DNA of 64,000 nucleotides from Liolophura sinensis (taxonomy: Eukaryota; Mollusca; Polyplacophora; Chitonida; Chitonidae): positions 3,530,373-3,594,372 of the forward strand of contig NC_088306.1 of NCBI RefSeq assembly GCF_032854445.1, written 5' to 3'. Position 1 is the stretch's first letter. Every line of letters begins with the position of its first letter. The notes below the pieces were generated by a model. It had not been told where the DNA came from and made no database searches. It saw only the letters and a list, made by a program, of their open reading frames with translations. The translations under genes were made by a program, and so were the position numbers. This document shows, one piece after another, positions 1-9,350 of this stretch.

Positions 1-135
1 GTGGAATGTTTCACTTATACGACGGGGTCAGCATTATGGTGAGAGGAAACCGGGCAGAGTCCGGTGGAAACCCACGACCATCAGCAGGTTGCTGGCAGAT
101 TTTCGCACGTAAGACCGGAGAGGGAGTTCGTATTG
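1..135 (-). repeat. tRNA-derived SINE, central and tail part (cut by window start)
   Basis: The stretch reads as the reverse complement of the SINE consensus that recurs through this window: a tail with ttcacttatacgacg, then gcattatggtgagaggaaac, then cccacgaccatcagcaggttgctgg. Strand is given relative to the tRNA-like head seen in complete copies. The outer end is lost at the window boundary. Confidence 0.85.
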
Positions 136-241
136 GTGGGTTAAAATTGAGATAAATGGGGCATGGAATTTCGCCACCTAATACTACAGGCCCAGTAATA
201 ACAAAAGTCTGGCAAAATAGTTTTCCGTAGTTTGCACTCTG

Positions 242-715
242 ACAAATCCCCCACTGTCACCAAGGCCCCTCTAGCAGTGATCCCCTATTGTCACCGAGGC
301 CCCTCTAGCAGTGACCCCTCATTGTCATCACGGCCCCTCTAGCAGTGATCCCTCATTGTCATCACGGTCCCTCTAGCAGTGATCCCTCATTGTCATCATG
401 GCCCCTCTAGCAGTGATCCCTCATTGTCATCATGGCCCCTCTAGCAGTGATCCCTCATTGTCATCATGGTCCCTCTAGCAGTGATCCCTCATTGTCATCA
501 CGGTCCCTCTAGCAGTGATCCCTCATTGTCATCATGGTCCCTCTAGCAGTGATCTCTCATCGTCATCATGGTCCCTCTAGCACTGATCTCTCATTGTCAT
601 CATGGTCCCTCTAGCAGTGATCCCTCATTGTCATCATGGCCCCTCTAGCATTGATCCCTCATTGTCATCATGGTCCCTCTAGCAGTGATCTCTCATTGTC
701 ACCACAGTCCCTCCA
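242..715. repeat. 34-bp minisatellite, about 14 copies
   Basis: Tandem unit of 34 bp built on ccctctagcagtgatccc followed by tcattgtcatcatggt. Copies differ by a few substitutions (cac/cat, cctat/ctcat, ggc/ggt). No open frame is conserved through it, and it lies just outside a minus-strand zinc-finger pseudogene. Confidence 0.95.
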
Positions 716-739
716 GAAATTCCCGGTCCAAAGCTGTAT

Positions 740-815
740 TTTAACCTGTACCTCATTAAAAGTCAAGCGCCTCTAACCACTAGACCTCGGCCCACCCCCC
801 TTTAGATTATGCGAT
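740..815 (-). repeat. tRNA-like SINE head fragment
   Basis: On the minus strand the segment reads gaggtctagtggttagag followed by gcgcttgacttt, resembling the box A half of an Asp/Glu-type tRNA. A weak box B-like segment (aggttaaaat) follows. Similar heads occur at about 15470 and 63560, so this is probably a short copy of a second SINE family, not a functional tRNA. Confidence 0.5.
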
Positions 816-1002
816 TACAACGGAAACAATATCTGACTTGATTCCTTTGCCAGAATACAGTACTTAAAACATGCAGGAATTATATTACTAAATTGTTTGA
901 ATTCATACATTTCTAAGTCTGTAATCACTCCAGTTACATTTGTAACTACATATAGTGCATTGAAAGGGTTTCTTTTATTTTTAATCTGGCTCAGTTCTTT
1001 GC

Positions 1003-1096
1003 CATGCTAGCGCAGTGTAATGACACAGGAGCCTCTCACCAGTGCGGTCGCATATGCTGGCTTCCTATCCGGCCATACGAGGGAAGGTCTTCAGTA
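1003..1096 (+). repeat. SINE head fragment truncating a zinc-finger pseudogene
   Basis: Contains gctagcgcagtgtaatgac, gagcctctcaccagtgcggtcgc and gaaggtcttcag, the tRNA-derived head and the start of the central domain seen in full copies at 40606 and 41929. It sits exactly at the distal end of the minus-strand zinc-finger pseudogene, so it may have caused or followed the truncation. Confidence 0.75.
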
Positions 1097-1911
1097 TCCT
1101 GTGGGAATTCTGATGTGTAAAACTAGCGCACTCTTCTCATTACAACCGTAATCACACCAGGTACATTTAAACTCCTTCTTTCCTGTGTAAATTCTAATGT
1201 GTAAAACTAACGTACTTTCTTCTACAACTGTAATGAAACCAGCTACATTTGAACTCCTTCTCCGCTGTGTAAATTCTGATGTGTACAACTAACGTACTCT
1301 AATCAATATGTCTGTAATCACACCAGCTACATTTAATCTCCTTCTCCCCTGTGTGATTTTTAATGTGTAAAACTAGCGATCTGTCATCACACCAGGTACA
1401 TTTAAACTCCTTCTCCCCTGTGTGAATTCTGATGTGTAAAACTAGGGTACTCTCCCAATTACATCTGTAATCACACCAGGTACATTTAAACTCCTTCTCC
1501 CGTGTGTGAATTCTGACGTGAGAAACTAGCGCGCTCTCATTACATCTGTAATCACACCAGGTACATGTAAATGGGTTCTCTATTCTGTCACCCGGATATT
1601 GTCCATCGTTGCACAGCCTGGTCTCTTCGCTCTGTGATGTACCACAGTCTTTCTTCAGTTAAATTTCTGCTGTTTTCACCACTGGAGGAAGAGTGTGATG
1701 TCATATTAAGTCTGTCGATGATATAGCCATTTTCATCAGTTATAACCGCTGTTTCCTCCTCATTTGTCATATGAGAACAAGGAGAGCTTTGTGAGGAGGT
1801 CTGGAGCTCTGGTCGCTGATCACAGCCGTTCTCGTCAACTATAAATAATGCCCCTCCCCCATGTATGTACCCTCTACATTCCCTAATGTGAAACGCGGGG
1901 TTGGCCTGCAC
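1091..1911 (-). pseudogene. C2H2 zinc-finger pseudogene (partial, frameshifted)
   Basis: Read on the minus strand, the segment starts inside a 33-residue N-terminal repeat (VDENGCDQRPELQTSS at about 1850-1800). It continues with the linker VITDENGYIIDRL and HSSSSGENSRNLTEE, which closely matches the intact gene at 18740-18860. A frameshift follows near 1650: the sequence corresponding to a TCGTSQSRE-like stretch is read out of frame. Beyond it come at least five degraded fingers recognisable by repeated F-K-C-T-W-C-D-Y and H-I-R-I codons, with indels between them. It is a truncated, inverted copy most similar to the gene at 17-20 kb. There is no intact start, no complete repeat exon, and its far end meets a SINE. 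No function is likely. An expressed antisense or non-coding product cannot be excluded from sequence. Confidence 0.85.
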
Positions 1912-1925
1912 GCTTGACTTGTTAG

Positions 1926-2184
1926 TCCGTTTTCCACATTTTATCCTGTGTGCTTGGTGTGGTTCTCGGTGTTAGTAAACCCGACGCGCTACAACAGCAC
2001 AAAGAAAATCTTTTTTTGGCGACGAGCGAAGAGTTGTCAGCAAACAGGTCTATAGATTTGTTTAGATTTCACGGAAATGACGAGCCGAGAATCGACTTTG
2101 CAGAATACAGACTTCTAGAAGTGATGAATAAGGCCATATTGTCCATAAGGAATAGGATACAATTACCAGTGCTGCTGTGTTAAG
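1926..2184 (+). other. Candidate 5' exon upstream of the first zinc-finger gene
   Basis: An 85-codon plus-strand frame runs from 1926 to a TAA at 2181-2183. The bases TTAAG|GTGAGA at 2180-2190 make a strong splice donor immediately afterwards. A matching acceptor (ttgacag) ends at 2736, just before the first coding exon of the zinc-finger gene at 2767. The simplest reading is a 5' untranslated or upstream-ORF exon of that gene. I recognise no domain in the encoded peptide, which is hydrophilic with an N-terminal run LGVVLGV. It could equally be an unrelated small gene or chance. RNA evidence is needed to decide. Confidence 0.35.
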
Positions 2185-2766
2185 GTGAGATGTACAAGTA
2201 TTGTGGTATTAAGCCATACTGCGCTGGCTACTTGTGTACTATTCGAGACCGCGGACAACCGGGCACTTTGCTCGTACGAGCCCCAGGCAAGTAGACAACA
2301 AGGTGAAAGATAACAGGAAAAGGTATGGTGAAATGAGCAATATTGTACATTAACCAGAACGTGTAGTATGTAAGACAACAGAACAATGTCCACAGAATAT
2401 ATATATTGTGAACGTCACCAAAACCTGGTTTTGGACTATTGAGGCCGCGAAATACAGTTGTGTATTAACTTCCATGTTATGTTTTCACCGCCGTGTGTGA
2501 GTCCTTCCTTATATACCCACCAAAACAAGGATTGTCCTAGTAGGGTAGGCTCCTAACTCTCATTTAAACCACTCAATTTCGAGACTTACGGTGAGTAACA
2601 AACCCACGTGATGGATTTGTTGTGAGGAACATTTACCGCTGTTCTCACGCTCATTAAAACCTCACTAAGATAAAAGAGTCAGTCTCATATATTTGATGGC
2701 AGTTTGTAACTCTAGTCATAACTTATCTGTTGACAGTCAAACAAGCAGTTTACTTCTATCAGCTTA

Positions 2767-5700
2767 ATGGCGACTTTACTACAAAGCAACATGGCGGAGG
2801 CGAAAGAAAATGTAGACCAGAAGCTCCATCAAGAAGAAACGGACACCATACACCAGCCTAACTTTGCAAACACCGAGGGTATGGATGTGGTTTTGAAACT
2901 TCACTTTTAAGATTTGTTTACCACTGATCTTCAGATAATTTACAATGGTATTTCACGCTGACATTTAAACAAGTTGTCATGAAATTGAAAGAAATAAATT
3001 TGCATTGCTAGACTGTTTTTCATTTAATTTATTAGAGGAAAGGTTTTGCGATTGTTCGCTGTTTCTGAAAGGTATCCATGTCAGCTTCTTCTGAAATTTT
3101 ATTCCAGGCCTTTTTGTCAAATCTATTACAAAAATAAAATGTAAATGAAAAGAATGATTTATCGATAAAATTACTAGATGATAGCAAATGCTGTCCTAAC
3201 TCCCCATATATACACCTGTCATGTACATGACATTATATAAGGGGAAGTAGTAAAGATATATTAATCTACACTGATTTAATAGTCTTTATTTTATTCAGGC
3301 ATAATTTAAGTCCTCATGCTGGTTTTCTCGCCGTCCATACCTGGGAAAGTTTTGCAGCAATCTTCAGATGATCGTGGGTTTTCTGAGGGCTCTGCCCGGT
3401 ATCCTCCCACCATAATTCTGGCCACCGCTGTATAGGTGAAATATTCTTGAGTACGGCGTAAAACGGCAATGAAATAAGTAAATGATTTTAAACATATTGT
3501 TCTCCAATAAATGAAATTTGTTTCATTACAGAGCTCCAGATATGGTCACAAAGCTCTCCTTGTTCTCCCGTGACGTGTAAGGAGGAACCATTATTTACAG
3601 CTGACCAGAACGGCTGTGGTCAGTCTCCAGAACTCCAGATTTCCTCACAAAGCTCTCCTTGTTCTCCCATGACGTGTAAGGATGAACCATTATTTACAGC
3701 TGACCAGAACGGCTGTGGTCAGCCTCCTGAACTCCAGATTTCCTCACGAAGCTCACCTTGTTCTCTCATGGCGTTTAAGGAGGAACCATTGTTTACAGCT
3801 GACGAGAACGGCTGTAATCAGCGTCCAGATTTCCAGACTTCCTCACAATGCTCTCCTTGTTCTCCCATGACGTTTAAGGAGGAGCCATTATTTACAGCTG
3901 ACCAGAACGGCTGTGGTCAGCCTCCAGGCCTCCAGATTTCCTCACAATGGTCTTTTTGTTCTTCCGTGACGTGTAAGGAGGAGCCATTATTTACAACTGA
4001 CCAGAACGGCTGTGGTCAGCCTCCAGATCTCCAGACTTCCTCACAATGCTCTCCTCGTTCTCCCGTGACGTGTAAGGAGGAGCCATTATTTACAGCTGAC
4101 GAGAACGGCTGTGGTCAGTCTCCAGATCTCCAGACTTCCTCACAATGCTCTCCTTGTTCTCCCGTGACGTGTAAGGAGGAGCCATTATTTACAGCTGACC
4201 AGAACGGCTGTGGTCAGCCTCCAGATCTCCAGACTTCCTCACAATGCTCTCCTTGTTCTCCCGTGACGTGTAAGGAGGAGCCATTGTTTACAGCTGACCA
4301 GAACGGCTGTGATCAGCACCCAGAGCTCCAGATTTCCTCACGAAGCCCTCCTTGTTTTCCCATGGCGTTTAAGGATGAACCATCATTTACAGCTGATGGG
4401 AACGGCTGTGATCAGCGCCCAGAGCGCCAGATTTCCTCACGAAGCCCTCTTTGTTTTCCCATGGCGTTTAAGGAGGAACCATTATTTACAGCTGACGAGA
4501 ACGGCTGTGATCAGCGCCCAGATCTCCAGACTTCCTCACAATGCTCTCCTTGTTCTCCCATGGCGTTTAAGGAGGAACCATTATTTACAGATGACGAGAA
4601 CGGCTGTGATCAGCGCCCAGAGCTCCAGATTGCCTCACAATGCTCTCCTTGTTCTACGATAACGTTTAAGGAGGAACCATCATTTACTACTGACGAGAAC
4701 GGCTGTGATCAGCACCCAGAGCTCCAGATTTCCTCACGAAGCTCTCCTTGTTCTCCCATAACGTTTAAGGAGGAACCATTGTTTACAGCTGACGAGAACG
4801 GCTGTAATCAGCGCCCAGATCTCCAGATTTCAACTCAAAACTCTTCCTTTTCTCCCATAACGTTTAAGGAAGAACAATTATTGACAGCTGACAAGAATGG
4901 CTGTGGTCAGCGCCCAGAGCTCCAGATTTCCTCTCAAAACTCTCCTTGTCCTTCCATGGAGCCATTATTTACAGCTGACGAGAATGGCTGTGGTCATCGT
5001 CCAGATGTCCAGATTTCTTCTCAAACCTTGCCTTCTCCCACGACAAATAAGGAGGAAACACTGATTATAACTGATGAGAACGGCTACCGTATGGACGCGT
5101 TTATATTGGAAGCACATTCTTCCTCCAGTGGTTTGAAAGATTTCAGAAGTCACAGCGGAGAAAAGACCTTTAAATGTTCGAGATGTGATTACAGAGGTAA
5201 AACCAAGTGGTGTCAAATTAGACACATGAGAACACACACAGGAGAGAAACCCTTCAAATGTTCCAGATGTGATTACAGATGTGCACAAGAGGTTCATCTT
5301 ACTAGGCATATGCGAACTCACACAGTAGAGAAACCATTTGAATGTTCTCGGTGTAATGACAGATTTCGTACTAAGTGGACCCTAACTACCCATTTCAGAA
5401 ATCACACAGGAGAGAAAGCCTTCAAATGTGCCTGGTGTGATTACAGATGTAGGAACAGGTCGTCCTTAAGTACACATGTCAGAATTCACACAGGAGAGAA
5501 ACCCTTCAAATGTCTCTGGTGTGATTACAGATGTAGTGCCAAGTCGTCCCTAACCAGCCATATCAAAACTCACACAAAAGAGAAACCCTTCAAATGTGAA
5601 TGGTGTGATTTCAAATGCAGTGCAAAGTGGTCCCTGACTAGACATCTTAGAATTCACACCGGAGAGAAACCCTTCAAATGTGAATGGTGTGATTACAGAT

Positions 5701-6359
5701 GTAGTGCCAAGTCGTCCCTAACTAGCCATCTGAGAACTCACACAGGAGAGAAACCCTTCAAATGTGCCTGGTGTGATTACAGATGTAGTGACAAGTCGTC
5801 CCTAACTAGCCATCTGAAAACTCACACCGGAGAGAAACCCTTCAAATGTGCCTGGTGTGATTACAGATGTAGTGCCAAGTGGTCCCTAACTGACCATCTG
5901 AGAACTCACACAGGAGAGAAACCCTTCAAATGTACCTGGTGTGATTACAGATGTAGTGCCAAGTGGTCCCTAACTAGCCATGTCAAAACTCACACAAGAG
6001 AGAAACCCTTCAAATGTGAAGGGTGTGATTACAGATGTAGTACAAAATGGTCCCTGACTACACATCTTAGAATTCACACCGGAGAGAAGCCCTTCAAATG
6101 TTCCTTGTGCGATTACAGATGTAATGTCAAGTCGTCCCTAACTAGCCATCTGAGAACTCACACAGGAGAGAAACCCTTCAAATGTTCCTTGTGCGATTAC
6201 AGAGGTAATGTCAAGTCGTCCCTAACTGGCCATCTGAGAACTCACACCGGAGAGAAACCCTTCAAATGTGCCTGGTGTGATTACAGATGTAGCGTGCAGA
6301 AAAGTCTAACTAGACATGTCAAAAGACACACGGGAGAGAAACCCTTCAAATGTACGTGA
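2767..6359 (+). CDS. C2H2 zinc-finger protein with 33-residue N-terminal repeats (paralogue 1)
   Basis: Two coding exons, 2767-2878 and 3532-6359, separated by a phase-1 intron (donor GAGG|gtatgg, acceptor tttcattacag|AG). They give about 979 residues if ATG 2767 is the start. An upstream acceptor ending at 2736 keeps the frame open, so translation may begin in an earlier exon. Residues about 1-37 hold an acidic segment with NVDQKLHQEETDT, shared with paralogue 2. Residues about 51-545 are 15 tandem 33-residue repeats, each with F/C-K-E/D-E-P-L-F-T-A-D, GC-x-Q and S-P-C-S (the last lacks the KEE part). Residues about 583-979 are 14 fingers of the form C-x2-C-x12-H-x3-H joined by TGEKPFKC linkers, most containing CDYRC. 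A nuclear DNA-binding regulator is the expected family role; the target is unknown. The frame stops inside finger 15, where tga replaces the usual tgg. The downstream array is decayed, so this may be a C-terminally truncated but still functional allele. Confidence 0.85.
2879..3531 (+). other. Phase-1 intron of zinc-finger paralogue 1
   Basis: Bounded by G|GTATGG and a CATTACAG acceptor with a T-rich tract. Joining the exons restores codon GAG (E) and preserves the frame of the 33-residue repeats. The same position and phase are used in paralogue 2 (17790-18080). The intron is AT-rich and contains a plus-strand SINE. Confidence 0.8.
3312..3484 (+). repeat. SINE copy inside the intron of zinc-finger paralogue 1
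   Basis: Contains catgctggttttctc, gaaagttttgcagcaatcttcagatgatcgtggg, cctcccaccataattctggcc and the tail gaaatattcttgagtacggcgtaaaac. It lacks the tRNA head. Confidence 0.85.
3532..5035 (+). repeat. 99-bp coding tandem array (15 units of 33 residues)
   Basis: In-frame 99-bp repeat encoding the N-terminal module of zinc-finger paralogue 1. Units differ mainly at M/V/I-T/A-F/C-K-E/D-E, D-Q/E-N-G-C-G/D/N-Q and the S-S-Q/R-C/S-S-P stretch. The tenth to thirteenth units carry FKEE, while units 5-8 carry CKEE. There are no internal stop codons or frame-breaking indels, which indicates the array is under coding constraint. Confidence 0.92.
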
Positions 6360-7230
6360 GGTGATTACAGATGTCCTCGGTAGGTTCATCTAACTAGGCA
6401 TATCCAAACTCACATAGGAGAGAAACCATTTAAATGTTCGCGGTGTAATTACAGCTCTAATTATAAAGGTAACTTAGATAAACACATTAGAATTCACTCT
6501 AAAGAGAAGGCATACAAGTGTACCGTGTGTGATTACAGAGGTAGAGGTAAGTCAGCTCTGAACAAACACGTCAGAACTCATACAAGAGAGCACGCCTTTA
6601 AATGTACCTTGTGTGATTACAGTTGTAATCGGAGAGATTATCTGAAGAACCACATGATAGCTCACAAAGGAGAAAAACCTTTCAAATGCACCTGGTGTGA
6701 TTACAGGTGTAGTAAACGAGATTATCTAACTAAACATGTCAGAACTCACACAGGACAGAAACAATTTCTGTGTAGCCATTGTGGTCACAGGTGTAGTGAC
6801 AGACATGCTCTAGAGGTGCATACTAGAACTCACACAGGAGAGAATCCCTTCAAATGTGCCTGGTGTGATTACAGATGTTGTAGCAGGTCGTCCCTAACTC
6901 TCCACACCAGATCTCACACACGAGAGAAACCCTAGAAATGTGTTTTGTGTAATAACAGTATGATTACAGATGGAAGATGCCCCTAACTACCCTGTCAGAA
7001 TTTACACTGAAGAGAAACCCTTCAAATGCGCCTGTTTTGATTACAGATGTAAAAACAGGTCGTCCTTAAGTAAACATGTAAGAACTCACACAGGAGAGAA
7101 ACCCTTCAAATGTACGTGGTGTGATTACAGATGTAGTAACAATTCGGCTCGGGATGAACATGTCAAAACGCGCGCGGAAGAGAACACTATTAAGTGTACG
7201 TGGTATTTACAGTGTTTACAGATGTAATAG
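6360..7230 (+). pseudogene. Decayed C-terminal finger array of paralogue 1
   Basis: The frame of the preceding gene continues past its tga (6357-6359) with a second stop (tag, 6378). It then encodes well-preserved fingers from about 6420 to 6930, including C-S-R-C-N-Y, C-T-V-C-D-Y, C-T-L-C-D-Y, C-T-W-C-D-Y and C-S-H-C-G-H types. A third stop lies at 6933. After about 6940 a shift of +1 is needed to read the last two fingers, one of which has lost its second cysteine (C-A-C-F) and the other its last histidine (V-K-T-R). In total about ten finger units are recognisable. Finger 15 itself has both the W codon turned to stop and the next C turned to G. This is former coding sequence now outside the open frame, unless stop-codon readthrough or splicing rescues it. 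Confidence 0.8.
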
Positions 7231-7239
7231 GAAATGTTC

Positions 7240-7440
7240 TCTGGCCAAACAACACAAGGTGCGGAGTTCAAATCGGACCTTTTGGCAGGCAAATTGTGGA
7301 CTCCCCAGCTCTCACTGATTGTTGGTCGTTGTCACTATGAGCGGTCGCCGATGATCCTGTCACCGTTTGCGCAATCCAATGTGCGTTAAAGACTGAAGTA
7401 TAAAGTCGTGTCAATAACATGGTAAAGGTCAGAGCTTTAC
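7240..7440 (+). repeat. Possible SINE-like remnant
   Basis: Contains a box B-like gagttcaaatcggacc followed by ttggcaggcaaattgtgg and a tract ending in an A-run at 7445. A related segment (caggttcaaacccggcctttggcaagtgatgg) lies at about 8530. This may be a distinct tRNA-derived SINE family; evidence is limited to these shared words. Confidence 0.35.
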
Positions 7441-7734
7441 GCCAAAAAAAAAAAAGCTGACCGCCATCGTATACGTGAAATATTTATGAGTATGTCGTTA
7501 AAGAACAATCGGAAAAATAAATAGTCCTTAGAGGTGATTGTACTAAACATGTCAAAGTTCACCTAGGGTGATTACAGACGTAAAACCACTGACCGTTGGC
7601 GAAAGTTGAGTAGACCTTTGGCCATGATCACTTTACTGTGTTTTGTCAGTTACTGTCAAATCTGTAGACTTGAATAAAACGTGCGTGAATGTGCATTTAG
7701 CTGTAGTCATGTGTTAAGACTTCTTTTTTTTATC

Positions 7735-8060
7735 CACTTGGTCGGCCCATCTTTCTGATCTAGCTCTCGCTGTTTTTACTTGGTCGGCCCATCTTTCTGA
7801 TCTAGCTCTCGCTGTTTTTACTTGGTCGGCTCATCTTTCTCATCTAGCTCTCGCTGTTTCTTCTTGGTCGGCCCATCTTTCTGATCTAACTTTCGCTGTT
7901 TCCACTTGGTCGGCCCATCTCTCTGATCTAGCTCTCGCTTTTTCCACTTGGTCGGCTCATCTTCCTCTCGCTGTTTCCACTTGGTCGGCCCATCTTTCTG
8001 ATCTAGCTCTCCCTGTTTCCACTTGGCCGTCCCATCTTTCTGATCTAGCTCTCGCTGTTT
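7735..8060. repeat. 42-bp minisatellite, about 8 copies
   Basis: Unit of 42 bp: tcggcccatctttctgatct, agctctcgctgttt, then a variable ttac/ccac before ttgg. One copy near 7960 is internally shortened. Because 42 is a multiple of three, a short minus-strand frame stays open across it, but nothing else suggests coding. Confidence 0.92.
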
Positions 8061-8061
8061 C

Positions 8062-8726
8062 GGTTGCGGCTTCTAGTTGGAAGGTTTTCCGGTACTTTGC
8101 CAAGATAGCAAATTTCGCGAGGGTCGGGACACCGCCCACAGACCTGACAGAAACTATGGAACATTCAATTAATCATAGTCTGACAGTCGATTCTTGTATT
8201 TATCTGACAAAAAAAAGGCGCATATGATCTACCCAATCACAACTAAAGTTGGGCTCGAATCTGCGGAACCAGAAAGTTGCAAGATGACTGCAGCGCATAA
8301 GCCCCATCTCAGACCACTGGCTGATCGACGGTCACGCCTTCAAGTTGTCTGTAGCGTGTCAGGAAGCACCGTAACAATAGCCCATCCACGCCCAACATAT
8401 CTAACTCGCCACACATTCCGTAGAACCGAGTAGCTATAACTAGCTAATTGACACAAGTCAATCTGTATCATACCTTATTAAAAATGGAGGTGGTCGTGCT
8501 GTTCTTTAAGTTGCAAAGACACACCAGGTACAGGTTCAAACCCGGCCTTTGGCAAGTGATGGCCATATGTCTGTCACCGATATAGTGTGCATATCTGTGC
8601 GTCACACATGGGAATATTATTGACACTGGTTTACGTCGGACGCTTAGGTTTCCAAAACGCCATCGCAAAAAATTCTTGCAGATGGTTTTAAACACCAATC
8701 AACTTCGTAAAAGGGAAAAACATATA
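8062..8726. other. Non-coding stretch
   Basis: No credible gene. The only feature I see is a SINE-like box B segment at about 8525-8600 (ggttcaaacccggcctttgg, atgtctgtcacc). Short open frames here show no domain. Confidence 0.5.
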
Positions 8727-9012
8727 TGACTGGTGTTTTACGTCGTGCTCAAGTACTCAAGAATATTTGACTTATACGACGGCAGCCAGCATTATAGTGG
8801 GAGGAAGCCGGTCGGAGCCCTGTTGAAACCCACGACCATCCGCAGGTTGCTGAAAGACCTTCCCACTTACGGCCGGAAAGGAAAAGAGCATGAGCTGGAC
8901 TCACAGCGACCTCACAACTCACAGCGACCTCACAACTCACAGAGACCGCATTGGTGAGAGAGGCTCCTGGTTCATTACGCTGCGTTAGGGCGCTAACCAA
9001 CTGAGCCACAAC
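8727..9012 (-). repeat. Full-length tRNA-derived SINE
   Basis: Reading the minus strand: a tRNA-like head with box A (tggctcagttggttagcgc), aatgaaccaggagcctctc and gcggtctctgtgag; then the central domain (ccgcaggttgc / ttcctcccac equivalents); then the tail ending with the cgtaaaacacc motif at 8727. A 22-bp segment (cagcgacctcacaactca) is tandemly triplicated inside the head-to-body junction at 8900-8945. Confidence 0.9.
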
Positions 9013-9212
9013 TGTTACTATTAAAATGGTTATTACAGCCTCGATGCGAGACGTAATTGTTTTAATAGGCATCCCCGTTTTTCACGTGCGAAGATGCTTT
9101 GATCCAGTGGCGCTTAATTCCAAAATTTCAATTTTAATGTACTAAAATGAACAAAGACTAGATAAAAATGATTATATCTGAATTAAACAGATTAAGTCCA
9201 TGCAAAATTGAT

Positions 9213-9325
9213 TTGTTTATTTATATGATTGGTGTTTTACGCCGTACTCAAGAATATTACACCTATATGACGGCGGCTAGCATTATGGTGGGAGTAGGAT
9301 CCGCAGGTTGCGAAAAGACCCTACA
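9213..9325 (-). repeat. SINE copy with internal deletion
   Basis: Has gattggtgttttacgccgtactcaagaatatt, gacggcggctagcattatggtggga and ccgcaggttgcgaaaagacc, but the gaaaccgggcagagccc block is missing. It lies immediately outside the left end of the Tc1-type element. Confidence 0.85.
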
Positions 9326-9350
9326 AAATAGATTCTTATTTATATATATA

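Noticed and set aside
4965..5321. 118-codon minus-strand frame inside zinc-finger paralogue 1
   Set aside because: It is the antisense of the coding exon; periodicity and content follow the sense repeats and fingers.
6350..6380. Micro-intron removing the stop codon of paralogue 1 (gtgagg ... attacag)
   Set aside because: The bases look like donor and acceptor but the interval would be under 20 bp, too short to splice.
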